Part shown: piece by piece, positions 1 to 6,969 of the stretch
Position numbering within the stretch: position 1 is the stretch's first letter
Layout: each line of letters starts with the position of its first letter
Assembly (NCBI GenBank): GCA_046540855.1
Contig: JBKHEJ010000063.1
Location: 1-13,082, forward strand
Origin: T1Sed10-7 sp046540855
GTDB taxonomy: Bacteria; Actinomycetota; Nitriliruptoria; Nitriliruptorales; Nitriliruptoraceae
Length of the DNA stretch: 13,082 bases
Direction of reading: 5' to 3'
Notes under the pieces: model-generated
Database searches by the model: none
What the model saw: only the letters and a program-made list of their open reading frames with translations
What the model was told of the DNA's origin: nothing
Program-made: the position numbers and the translations under genes

Positions 1-310
1 GCTCGCGGCAGCCGAGGTGCGGGACGCGGCGGTGCCGATCGTCGCCGGAGCCACCGCGCGCGAGGCGACCGAGGCCGCCGCCGTGACCGCGGCGCTCGTG
101 GATGGCATGCTGGCACCCGTGCGCTGGCGGCAGGTGCAGGAGCGCCTCGCCGAGCTCGGGGCGACCACCGTGGTCGAGGTCGGGCCCGGAGGCGTGCTGG
201 CCGGCCTCGCCAAGCGCACCGTGCCCGAGGTTGCGGTGCACACCGTGGCGACACCCGAGGACCTCGACGGGGTCCTCGAGGCGCTCGCGGTCGCCGCCGC
301 CGGTCGCTGA
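1..310 (+). CDS. fabD: Malonyl-CoA:ACP transacylase, C-terminal part (5' end outside window)
   Basis: This is the last ~102 codons of FabD, which moves malonate from CoA to acyl carrier protein to supply extender units. The reading frame is open from base 2, so the gene starts upstream. The visible part matches the FabD C-terminus: the segment around AAVPIVAGAT, then a PVRW motif, then the hallmark EVGPGGVLAGLAKR near the end (E. coli has EVGPGKVLTGLTKR). The catalytic Ser (GHSLGE) and His lie upstream and cannot be checked. It ends 69 bp before fabH and heads the fatty-acid operon as seen here. The call is firm because of the terminal motif and the gene order. Confidence 0.93.
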   Translation, partial: LAAAEVRDAAVPIVAGATAREATEAAAVTAALVDGMLAPVRWRQVQERLAELGATTVVEVGPGGVLAGLAKRTVPEVAVHTVATPEDLDGVLEALAVAAAGR

Positions 311-379
311 TCCCGCCCGTCCACGACCACGCCGCACGACCCTGCCCCGGCCGCCGTCGGGCCGACCCGAGGAGCCACC

Positions 380-1384
380 GTGGCCGCACCCGACACCCCC
401 GTCGGGGTCCTCCCCGTCGGGGTCGCTGGGCTGGGGATCCGGCTGCCGGAGCGGGTCGTGACCAACGCGGACCTGGCACGGGTGCTCGACACCTCCGACG
501 AGTGGATCCGCACCCGCACCGGGATCCGTCAACGGCACGTCGCCGCTCGCGAGGAGGCGACCTCGGACCTCGCGGCCGCGGCCGCGGCCGCCGCCCTCGA
601 GGACGCCGGTCTCGCCGTCGAGGAGGTCGCGGCCATCATCGTCGCGACCACCAGCCCCGACCACCCGATCGGTGCCACCGCCCCGCTCGTGGGTGCCGCG
701 CTCGGCTCGACCGCGCCGGCCTTCGACCTCAACGCCGCCTGCTCCGGGTTCGTCTACGCGCTTAGGGTCGCAGCCGGACTCACCGCCACCGGCCCCGTGC
801 TCGTCATCGGTGCCGAGACCCTGACCCGCGTCGTGGATCCCGAGGACCGCAGCGTCGCGGTGCTGTTCGGCGACGGTGCGGGCGCGGTCGTGCTCGTGCA
901 GGACGAGACCGCGCGGCTCGGTCCCTTCGTGCTGGGCGCTGACGGTGGTGGCGCCTCCATGCTGTGGACGCCGGCGGGTGGGACCCGCCGGCCCTTCGAC
1001 GCCGAGGTGCTCGCCGAGCGCAGCCACTTCCTGGTCATGCGCGGCGGGGACGTCTACCGCAACGCGGTGGCCCGGATGTCCGAGAGCGCCCGCACGGTGC
1101 TCGCGCAGGCGGGGCTCGGCGTGGACGACGTCGACCTGCTCGTGGGGCACCAGGCCAACGTGCGCATCCTGGACGCGGTCGCCGCGCGGCTCGGGATCGC
1201 GCCCGAGCGCGCCCAGGTCTCCCTCGACCGGCACGGCAACACCTCGGCGGCGTCGATCCCGCTCGCGCTGGCCGACGCCCGCGAGCAGGGACGGCTGCAC
1301 GACGGCGACCGTGTCCTGCTCACCGCCTTCGGCGCCGGCCTGACCTGGGGTGCGTGCCTGCTGACCTGGAAGGACCGCGCATGA
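380..1384 (+). CDS. fabH: Beta-ketoacyl-ACP synthase III (KAS III)
   Basis: FabH condenses an acyl-CoA primer with malonyl-ACP, the first condensation of type II fatty-acid synthesis in the cytosol. The product is 334 aa, normal for the family. The full catalytic triad is visible: Cys121 in NAACSGF, His257 in GHQANVR and Asn287 in HGNTSAAS, matching E. coli Cys112/His244/Asn274. SDEWIRTRTGI near residues 38-48 and GDGAGAVV further on are also family signatures. The GTG start at 380 is set by a GGAG 6 nt upstream and gives the expected short N-terminus. The stop overlaps the fabG start as ATGA, so the two are probably translationally coupled. A CTT-AGG codon pair at 761-766 is unusual for this gene's codon use. 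Confidence 0.96.
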   Translation: MAAPDTPVGVLPVGVAGLGIRLPERVVTNADLARVLDTSDEWIRTRTGIRQRHVAAREEATSDLAAAAAAAALEDAGLAVEEVAAIIVATTSPDHPIGATAPLVGAALGSTAPAFDLNAACSGFVYALRVAAGLTATGPVLVIGAETLTRVVDPEDRSVAVLFGDGAGAVVLVQDETARLGPFVLGADGGGASMLWTPAGGTRRPFDAEVLAERSHFLVMRGGDVYRNAVARMSESARTVLAQAGLGVDDVDLLVGHQANVRILDAVAARLGIAPERAQVSLDRHGNTSAASIPLALADAREQGRLHDGDRVLLTAFGAGLTWGACLLTWKDRA

Positions 1385-2100
1385 CCGTCGCGATCGTCAG
1401 CGGCGGCTCCGGGGGGATCGGAGCCGCGACCTGCCGGGCGCTCGCCGCCGCCGGCCACCACGTGCTCGTGGGCTACGGCGCCAACGCCGCCGCCGCCGAG
1501 GCGGTCGTCGCCTCGCTCGACGGCCGTGGCGAGGCCTGCCACCTCGACGTCACCGACGAGGCCAGCGTCGCCGCGGCCGTGGCCCGCACCAGCGAGATCG
1601 GGCCGCTGGCGGTGGCCGTGAACAACGCCGGCGTCGCCGACGACGACCTGCTGCTCCGGCTCGACGCGGCCCGGTTCGACCGCACCATCGAGGTCAACCT
1701 GCGGGGCGCCTACCTGCTGTCCAAGGCGGCGGTGCGGCCCATGCTCCGGGCCCGCTCCGGCCGCATCATCAGCGTCGGCTCCGTCGTCGGCCTGCACGGC
1801 AACGTCGGACAGACCGCCTACGCGGCCTCCAAGGCCGGGCTGATCGGCTTCTCCCGCTCGCTGGCACGGGAGGTCGCACGCAAGGGCATCACCGTCAACG
1901 TCGTCGCCCCCGGGTTCGTCGCAACCGCCATGACCGCCCAGCTCGACGAGGCCGCCCGCGAGGCGTTGACGGGCCTCGCCCCCACCGGCCGCCCGGTCGA
2001 GCCGGAGGAGGTCGCCGCGGCGATCGCCTTCCTCGCCTCGCCAGCGGCTGGCTCGATCACCGGGGCCGTCCTGCCCGTCGACGGCGGCGCCGGCATGTAG
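1381..2100 (+). CDS. fabG: 3-oxoacyl-ACP reductase
   Basis: FabG reduces the 3-ketoacyl-ACP made by FabH or FabF. It is a 239-aa short-chain dehydrogenase with the Rossmann nucleotide motif GGSGGIG near residue 8, NNAGV in the middle, and the catalytic Ser134, Tyr147 and Lys151 (spacing S-x12-Y-x3-K, as in E. coli). ITVNVVAPGF and a C-terminal VDGGAGM also match. The ATG at 1381 overlaps the fabH stop by 4 nt and has a GGAAGGA site at 1368-1374. The N-terminus is a few residues shorter than in E. coli. The Arg usual in TGxxRGIG is Gly here, and the position matching the second NADP-binding Arg of mycobacterial MabA is also Gly, so cofactor preference is open. PhaB-type reductases have a similar GGMGGIG motif, but the operon context favours FabG. 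Confidence 0.92.
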   Translation: MTVAIVSGGSGGIGAATCRALAAAGHHVLVGYGANAAAAEAVVASLDGRGEACHLDVTDEASVAAAVARTSEIGPLAVAVNNAGVADDDLLLRLDAARFDRTIEVNLRGAYLLSKAAVRPMLRARSGRIISVGSVVGLHGNVGQTAYAASKAGLIGFSRSLAREVARKGITVNVVAPGFVATAMTAQLDEAAREALTGLAPTGRPVEPEEVAAAIAFLASPAAGSITGAVLPVDGGAGM

Positions 2101-2139
2101 ACCTGCACCACCCCACCCCGCAACCACCCGCACCCGACC

Positions 2140-2158
2140 CCGGCCGCCGAGCGGCCGG
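2140..2158 (+). promoter_or_regulatory. Perfect GC hairpin in the fabG-acpP gap
   Basis: CCGGCCGC (2140-2147), a 3-nt loop CGA, then GCGGCCGG (2151-2158) form a perfect 8-bp stem. It lies in the 99-bp gap between fabG and acpP, the longest gap in the operon, and about 30 nt before the acpP ribosome binding site. No T-run follows, so it is not a classic terminator. By inference it could be an mRNA-stability or processing element, because ACP is needed in excess over the enzymes. GC-rich sequence produces such stems by chance, so function is uncertain. Confidence 0.45.
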
Positions 2159-2199
2159 ACCCACCGGCCACCCACGGCCCCGAGACCAGGAGCACCACC

Positions 2200-2436
2200 G
2201 TGAGCCAGGAGCTGTTGACCGTCTTCACCGAGGTCCTCACCGAGGAGTTCGGCGTCCCTGAGGGCGACATCGCCCCGGACGCCACCTTCGAGGCGCTCGG
2301 CCTCGACTCGCTCGACGTCGTCGAGCTCACCCTCGTGCTCGAGGAGCGCACCGGGGTCAAGCTCGAGGACGAGGAGCTCGAGGACGTCAGGACCGTCCAG
2401 GACGCCATCGACAAGGTCGCGGAGAAGCAGACGTGA
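2200..2436 (+). CDS. acpP: Acyl carrier protein
   Basis: ACP carries the growing acyl chain on a 4'-phosphopantetheine arm. The product is 78 aa, acidic and of normal length. The attachment site is Ser37 in LGLDSLDVVEL. The helices EVLTEEFG at the start and the acidic LEDEELEDVRTVQDAI segment at the end are typical. The GTG start at 2200 is preceded by AGGAG at 2188-2192. The stop codon overlaps the fabF start as GTGA. The AcpS enzyme that would install the arm is encoded about 2 kb downstream in the same operon. Confidence 0.96.
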   Translation: MSQELLTVFTEVLTEEFGVPEGDIAPDATFEALGLDSLDVVELTLVLEERTGVKLEDEELEDVRTVQDAIDKVAEKQT

Positions 2437-3680
2437 CCGACGTCGTCGTCACCGGGATCGGCATCCTCGCCCCCTGCGGGCGCGGGCTGGACGCCGCCTG
2501 GGCCGGGGTGCTCTCCGGCCGCACCGCCGCGGCGATCGACGACCAGCTGGTCGCGATGGGGACCCCCGTCACGATCAGCTGCCGGGTGCCGGCGTTCGAT
2601 GCGGACGCCGAGCTCGGTCGTGGGGCGGCGCGCCGGCTGGACCGCTTCACCCACCTCGCGGCGATCGCGGCCCGGGAGGCCATCGTCCACGCCGGGCTGT
2701 CCACCGACGGCACCGAGACCCTCACCGAGGTCGACCCCGACCGCACGGGGGTCCTGCTCGGGTCGGGGATCGGCGGGGCCGAGACCTGGGCCGAGGAGTA
2801 CCCGCGCTACCTCGACAAGGGGCCTGCTCGGGTCAGCCCGATGTTCGTGCCGAAGATGCTGTCGAACACCGCCGCGGGCACGATCGCGATCCGCTCCGGT
2901 GCCCGCGGGCCGAACATGACCGTCAACACCGCGTGCGCCGCCGGCGCGTCCGCGCTCCACGTCGCCCGCGACCTGCTGCGCTCCCACGCAGCGGACGTGA
3001 TGCTCGCCGGCGGGGTGGAGGCCGGGGTCACCGGGCTCGCGGTGAGCGCCTTCGCGCAGATGGGCGCCCTGACCAAGAACCCCGACCCGGCCACGGCCTC
3101 ACGGCCCTTCGACCTCGAGCGCAACGGCTTCGTGATCGGGGAGGGGGCCGCCGTGCTCGTCCTCGAGCGGGCGGAGCACGCCGCGGCTCGCGGTGCGACG
3201 CCGCTCGCGGTCGTGGCGGGGGCGGGCGCCTCCGCGGACGCCCACCACGCGACCGCCCCGCCCGAGGACGGTGGTGGCGCCGTGCTCGCGATGCAGCGGG
3301 CCGTGGCCGACGCCGGGATCGATCCGACCAGGATCGGCCACCTCAACGCCCACGGCACCTCGACCCCGCTGAACGACGCGGCCGAGGCGCGGGCGCTGCG
3401 GGCGGTGTTCGGCGACCACACCGGCAGCATCGTGGTCACCTCCACCAAGGGCGTGACGGGCCACACCCTCGGGGCCGCGGGCGCGATCGAGGCGGTCTTC
3501 GCGATCCAGGCGTTGCGCGAGGGCCTGGTCCCCCCGACCGCGAACCTCGTGACGCAGGACCCCGAGATCGACCTCGATGTCGTCGCCGGCGCGCCCCGCG
3601 AGGTCGCGCTGGACGCGGTGCTGTCCACCTCGATGGGCTTCGGCGGACAGAACGCCGCCCTGATCCTCACCTCTGCGTGA
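2433..3680 (+). CDS. fabF: Beta-ketoacyl-ACP synthase II (KAS II)
   Basis: FabF elongates acyl-ACP with malonyl-ACP. The product is 415 aa, the usual KAS II size. The Cys-His-His active site is complete: Cys168 in NTACAAG, His307 in NAHGTSTPLND, and Lys339/His344 in TSTKGVTGHTLGAAGAIEA. These correspond to E. coli Cys163/His303/Lys335/His340. The C-terminal SMGFGGQNAAL is also standard. It starts with GTG inside the acpP stop (GTGA overlap) with GGAG at 2421-2424. Its own stop overlaps the GTG proposed for the next gene, so this part of the operon appears translationally coupled. Confidence 0.96.
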   Translation: MTDVVVTGIGILAPCGRGLDAAWAGVLSGRTAAAIDDQLVAMGTPVTISCRVPAFDADAELGRGAARRLDRFTHLAAIAAREAIVHAGLSTDGTETLTEVDPDRTGVLLGSGIGGAETWAEEYPRYLDKGPARVSPMFVPKMLSNTAAGTIAIRSGARGPNMTVNTACAAGASALHVARDLLRSHAADVMLAGGVEAGVTGLAVSAFAQMGALTKNPDPATASRPFDLERNGFVIGEGAAVLVLERAEHAAARGATPLAVVAGAGASADAHHATAPPEDGGGAVLAMQRAVADAGIDPTRIGHLNAHGTSTPLNDAAEARALRAVFGDHTGSIVVTSTKGVTGHTLGAAGAIEAVFAIQALREGLVPPTANLVTQDPEIDLDVVAGAPREVALDAVLSTSMGFGGQNAALILTSA

Positions 3681-4402
3681 GCGGCGCGAGCGCGGCCCAC
3701 GGCGACCGACCTGCGGGTGGGCCGGCCGCCGTGCCCACCACCTCGGTCCCCGGACCCCGCTCGCTGACACGCCTGCTGCTGCGGCCGGTGCTGCGGACCT
3801 GGCTGAGGGTCCGGGCCGACGGCGCGGCGTACGTGCCCGCCACCGGGCCGGTCCTGATCGCGGCGACCCACCGCTCCCACGCCGACTCGATCGCGCTCGC
3901 GCTGGCGGTCGGACGGCCCGTGCACTTCCTCGGTGACCTCGCCCTGACCCGCACCCCGGTCCTCGGGCCGTTGCTCCCGAAGCTCGGGATGGTGCCGCTG
4001 CGGCGCGGCGAGGTGGACAGGGCGGCGCTGGACGTGGTGCGGGGGTTGCTGAGCGACGGCCACGCCGTCGTGGTGTACCCGGAAGGGTCCCGCAGCCGGG
4101 ACGGCGCGGTCCACCGGCTGCGCAGCGGGGTCGCCCGGGTCGCCGCGGAGCTTGGGGTGCCCGTGGTGCCGGCCGGCACCGAGGGGGTCGCGCAGGCGTG
4201 GCCGGTCGGGCACCGACCGCGCCTGACCGGAGCGCGGGTGACCGTCCGGTTCGCCCGTCCCTACCCGCCGCCCGAGGACACGCCGAAGGACCGGCGCACC
4301 TTCAACCAGCAGCTCCAGCGACACCTCGCCGAGCTGTCGCGCTCGCCGATGGTCGACACCTTCGCGCCCATCGGGGGCGGGGACGGGGAGGCTGGCGCGT
4401 GA
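3677..4402 (+). CDS. PlsC-type 1-acyl-sn-glycerol-3-phosphate acyltransferase
   Basis: This is a 241-aa lysophospholipid acyltransferase of the PlsC (LPLAT) family, which normally esterifies lysophosphatidate to phosphatidate at the membrane. All four acyltransferase blocks are present: HX4D as HRSHAD (His65 to Asp70), block II as GMVPLRRGEV, block III as YPEGSRSRDG and block IV as VPVVPAGTEG. The GTG at 3677 overlaps the fabF stop as GTGA and fits the coupling seen elsewhere, but it has no clear ribosome binding site. An in-frame GTG at 3731 is the alternative and would remove 18 Ala/Gly-rich residues. Its place between fabF and acpS suggests it uses the acyl-ACP made here, which is inference. 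Its exact substrate cannot be read from the sequence. Confidence 0.88.
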   Translation: MSGASAAHGDRPAGGPAAVPTTSVPGPRSLTRLLLRPVLRTWLRVRADGAAYVPATGPVLIAATHRSHADSIALALAVGRPVHFLGDLALTRTPVLGPLLPKLGMVPLRRGEVDRAALDVVRGLLSDGHAVVVYPEGSRSRDGAVHRLRSGVARVAAELGVPVVPAGTEGVAQAWPVGHRPRLTGARVTVRFARPYPPPEDTPKDRRTFNQQLQRHLAELSRSPMVDTFAPIGGGDGEAGA

Positions 4403-4830
4403 TGCTGGTGACCGGCTGCGACCTCGTCGACATCGCCCGGCTCGCCGCCGCGATCGAGCGTCGGCCCGCGCTGCGTGAGCGGGTGTTCACCCCGCGGGAG
4501 CTCGCCGAGGCCAGCCGGGGCGGGGTCGCCCCGGACTCCGCCGTGGCCGTGGCCCGGCTGGCGGCCCGGTTCGCCGCCAAGGAGGCGACCCGCAAGGCGC
4601 TGCGCGACCTGCGGCTGCCCTTCCACGCCGTCGAGGTCCGCTGCGCCGAGGACGGCGCGCCGCAGCTGTACCTGCACGGCCGTCCCGCGCCGCTCGCGTG
4701 TTCGCTGTCCCACGACGGTGGCCTGGCCATGGCCGTGGTGGTCGGGCCCGCCCCCGAGGTGGCGGCCGGAGCACCCGGCGCGCCGACCGTCCCCGCCGCG
4801 ACCCCGACCGCCGACCCGACCGATCCCTGA
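4402..4830 (+). CDS. acpS: Holo-ACP synthase (4'-phosphopantetheinyl transferase)
   Basis: AcpS transfers phosphopantetheine from CoA to the ACP serine. The metal-binding Asp7 is in GCDLVDIARL, followed by RVFTPREL, the signature RFAAKEATRKAL (Lys60, Glu61) and the C-terminal SLSHDGGLAMAVV. The ATG at 4402 overlaps the preceding stop (TGATG) and has GGGGAGG at 4385-4391. A GTG one codon earlier (4399) is also possible. The product is 142 aa, longer than the ~120-126 aa usual for AcpS. The excess is a Pro/Ala/Thr-rich tail of about 28 residues after the last beta strand, probably disordered. The tail ends 11 bp before fabI. Confidence 0.93.
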   Translation: MLVTGCDLVDIARLAAAIERRPALRERVFTPRELAEASRGGVAPDSAVAVARLAARFAAKEATRKALRDLRLPFHAVEVRCAEDGAPQLYLHGRPAPLACSLSHDGGLAMAVVVGPAPEVAAGAPGAPTVPAATPTADPTDP

Positions 4831-4844
4831 AGGAGCCCACCGTG
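4831..4844 (+). promoter_or_regulatory. Ribosome binding site that fixes the fabI start
   Basis: AGGAG at 4831-4835 lies directly after the acpS stop and 6 nt before a GTG at 4842. The open frame runs upstream to an ATG at 4698, but that extension overlaps acpS and encodes low-complexity Arg-rich sequence, so 4842 is the real start. Confidence 0.85.
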
Positions 4845-5648
4845 CTGCTCGAGGGCAAGAAGCTGCTCATCACCGGGGTGCTCGACCCCCGCTCCATCGC
4901 GTTCGCGGCCGCACGCAACGCCCAGCAGCAGGGCGCCGAGGTGGTGCTCACCGGGTTCGGTCGGGGCATGCGGCTGACCGAGCGTGCCGCCAGGCGCCTC
5001 GACCCGGTGCCCGACGTGCTCGAGCTCGACGTCACCCAGCCGGCGCACATCGAGGCGGTGGCGGCGGACCTCACGCAGCGCTGGGGCCGGCTGGACGGCC
5101 TGCTGCACGCGATCGGGTTCGCCCCGGCGTCCTGCCTCGACGGTGGGTTCCTCACCGCCGGGTGGGAGGAGGTGAGCACGGCCCTGCACGTCTCGACCTA
5201 CTCCTACGCGGCGCTGGCCGCGGGGCTGAAGGACCTCCTCGCGGTCGGTCCCGGTGCCGTGGTGGGGCTGGACTTCGACGCCCAACTCGCCTGGCCGGGC
5301 TACGACTGGATGGGCGTGGCCAAGGCGGGGCTCGAGTCCGTCAACCGGTACCTGGCGCGTGATCTCGGGCCGTACGGGATCCGCGTCAACCTCGTCGCCG
5401 CCGGGCCGCTGCACACCATGGCGGCCCGCTCGATCGGCACGATCACCGCCTTCGAGCACCTGTGGGCCGAGCGGGCGCCGCTCGGCTGGGACACCCGCGA
5501 CCCCGATCCGGTCGGGCGCACGGCGTGCGCGCTGCTGTCGGACTGGACGCCCGGGGTGACCGGCGAGATCGTCCACGTCGACGGGGGCGTGCACGCCATG
5601 GGCGGGCCGGTGGCCCCGCCCGCGCCCGTGGCAGCCGACGAGGCCTGA
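4842..5648 (+). CDS. fabI: Enoyl-ACP reductase, InhA/FabI type
   Basis: This enzyme performs the last reduction of each elongation cycle, trans-2-enoyl-ACP to acyl-ACP. It is 268 aa, the size of InhA (269 aa). The divergent FabI-class features are present: GVLDPRSIAFAAA at the nucleotide site, LHAIGFAP, GLDFD, and the Tyr154-x6-Lys161 pair in GYDWMGVAKAGLESVNRYLA, which closely parallels mycobacterial InhA. The C-terminal CALLSDW then DGG block also matches. The InhA Ser94 position (SIGF) is Ala90 here. It is the last gene of the operon, ending 12 bp from the convergent stress-protein gene. Whether it handles long meromycolate-type or ordinary chains cannot be told. Confidence 0.93.
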   Translation: MLLEGKKLLITGVLDPRSIAFAAARNAQQQGAEVVLTGFGRGMRLTERAARRLDPVPDVLELDVTQPAHIEAVAADLTQRWGRLDGLLHAIGFAPASCLDGGFLTAGWEEVSTALHVSTYSYAALAAGLKDLLAVGPGAVVGLDFDAQLAWPGYDWMGVAKAGLESVNRYLARDLGPYGIRVNLVAAGPLHTMAARSIGTITAFEHLWAERAPLGWDTRDPDPVGRTACALLSDWTPGVTGEIVHVDGGVHAMGGPVAPPAPVAADEA

Positions 5649-5660
5649 GCCGGCCGGGCG

Positions 5661-6071
5661 CTACTCCGCGTCGCGTGCGGCCTTGACCGCGAGCACCGCG
5701 CAGTCGGCGTGCAGCAGGATGTCCTGGGCGTTGGAGCCGAGGATGAGCTTGCCCACCGGGGAGCGCCGCCGGATGCCGATCACGATCATGTCGGCGTCCT
5801 CGTCCTTGGAGGCCTGCAGCAGGTCCTCAGCCGGGGCGTTGCCGCGGGCGTACTCGATGAGCCGGTACCGGACGCCGGAGTCCTTCAGCCGTGCCTCGAG
5901 CGCCTCGAACTCCTCGCGGTAGCTCATGACCTGCTCGAGCTCGTCCCGCTCCCCGCCCCGCATGGAGTGCACGACCAGCAGCTCACCGTCGCGCAGCTGG
6001 GCTTCCTCCAGCGCACGCGTCAGCGCCGCGCGCCCCTCCGGTGACCGTAGGAACCCCGCAACGATCTTCAT
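5661..6071 (-). CDS. Universal stress protein (UspA family)
   Basis: This is a single-domain 136-aa Usp protein. It begins with a beta-strand typical of the fold (MKIVAGFL), has VVHS after strand 2, and ends with IVIGIRRRSPVGKLILGSNAQDILL-like sequence and ADCAVLAVK. The ATP-binding Usp motif is G-x2-G-x9-G-S/T. Here Gly99 and Gly112-Ser113 are kept but the second Gly is Arg102, so nucleotide binding is uncertain. The RRRSPVGKLILGS form looks like a recurring subfamily. The ATG at 6071 has GGGAG just upstream on its strand. The gene is monocistronic, convergent with fabI and divergent from the DUF2071 gene. Role: probably stress or starvation response, with partners unknown. Confidence 0.9.
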   Translation of the reverse strand: MKIVAGFLRSPEGRAALTRALEEAQLRDGELLVVHSMRGGERDELEQVMSYREEFEALEARLKDSGVRYRLIEYARGNAPAEDLLQASKDEDADMIVIGIRRRSPVGKLILGSNAQDILLHADCAVLAVKAARDAE

Positions 6072-6178
6072 CCGCTCCCTCTCTGGCTCGCCTCACCAGG
6101 AGCCTAGTCCCGCGCCGTCGGCCGACCACCAGTTCGCCCGGCGTCCGGCCGGACCCGGCTCGGGTCCGAACCTCCGCC
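6072..6178. promoter_or_regulatory. Divergent intergenic region, Usp / DUF2071 genes
   Basis: This 107-bp gap must hold both promoters. On the minus strand TAGGCT (plus positions 6101-6106), about 30 nt upstream of the Usp ATG, fits the actinobacterial -10 form TAnnnT. I see no good -35 for it. No ribosome binding site is evident before the DUF2071 ATG on the plus strand. Confidence 0.4.
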
Positions 6179-6949
6179 ATGGTGACCTGCACGGAACCGA
6201 TCAGCACCGATCCGACGGCCGCGGTCGTCCACCCGCTGCTGCGCATGCGGTGGGAGGCGCTCACCTACCTGCACTGGGCTCTCCCGCCCGATGCGGTCGC
6301 GCGCCGGCTCCCGCGCGGGCTCGAACCCGACCTGCACGACGGCCGGGCCTACGTCGGGCTCGTGCCCTTCCGGATGGCGGGCATCCGGCTCGGTTCGGTG
6401 GGGGAACGGGTCGTCCCGGGCGGGCTGCCGCTGCCCTTCGGTGCCTTCCCGGAGACCAACGTCCGCACCTACGTGGTCGGCCCCGATGGCGGTCGCGGGG
6501 TGTACTTCCACTCCCTCGACATCACCCGCTGGGCACCGACCGTGGTGGCCCGGCTCGGCTACCGGTTGCCCTACGCCGCGGCGCGGATGCGCCTGGCGCG
6601 GCGTGGTGACCGCACCGCCTACCGCGCCACCCGCCGCTGGCCCGCACCGCGCGGCGCGACGAGCCACGCGATCATCGAGGTGGGTGAGCCCCGGCCGCCG
6701 GCGCAGCAGACCTCCCTCGACGTCTTCCTGTCCGCGCGGTGGTCGCTGTACGCTCCCACGCCGCGAGGCCACGTGCTGCGTGCCCGCGTCGACCACGCCC
6801 CGTGGCCGCTGCGGACGGCCCGCGTCCTGCACCTCGACGACCGACTGGTCGCCGCCGCCGGGTACGACCTCGCGGGCCGCGGACCCGACCACGTGCTCGC
6901 CGCCGACGCGGTGGAGGTCGCCGTCGGCGTGCCGGAGCGCGTCGGCTGA
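6179..6949 (+). CDS. DUF2071 / YqjF-like protein, function unknown
   Basis: The 256-aa product matches the DUF2071 (YqjF) family in its opening block: MRWEALTYLHWALPPDAVARRLP, then GLVPFRM and FPETNVRTYV, then a GVYFHSLDI segment. Proteins of this family are widespread in actinobacteria and soil bacteria, and I know of no established biochemical role. There are no membrane segments or signal peptide. The ATG at 6179 was chosen because the frame upstream lies under the Usp gene. The start lacks a clear ribosome binding site, so leaderless translation or the ATG at 6245 are alternatives. The gene is monocistronic and ends 20 bp from the small cysteine-rich gene on the other strand. Confidence 0.8.
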   Translation: MVTCTEPISTDPTAAVVHPLLRMRWEALTYLHWALPPDAVARRLPRGLEPDLHDGRAYVGLVPFRMAGIRLGSVGERVVPGGLPLPFGAFPETNVRTYVVGPDGGRGVYFHSLDITRWAPTVVARLGYRLPYAAARMRLARRGDRTAYRATRRWPAPRGATSHAIIEVGEPRPPAQQTSLDVFLSARWSLYAPTPRGHVLRARVDHAPWPLRTARVLHLDDRLVAAAGYDLAGRGPDHVLAADAVEVAVGVPERVG

Positions 6950-6969
6950 CGGGTCAGCCCCTCGCCTCC

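Noticed and set aside
964..2100. Longer fabG reading frame starting inside fabH
   Set aside because: The first part is Arg/Pro/Ala-rich shadow sequence overlapping fabH. The ATG at 1381 with its ribosome binding site and the ATGA overlap gives a normal FabG N-terminus.
5649..5660. CCGGCCGG between fabI and the Usp gene as a terminator
   Set aside because: It is a loopless 8-bp palindrome with no T-run on either strand and only 12 bp of space. It cannot be supported as a terminator.
6041..6178. N-terminal extension of the DUF2071 gene from an upstream start
   Set aside because: The extension lies partly opposite the Usp gene, has low-complexity Arg/Pro/Ser sequence and removes the promoter space between divergent genes.
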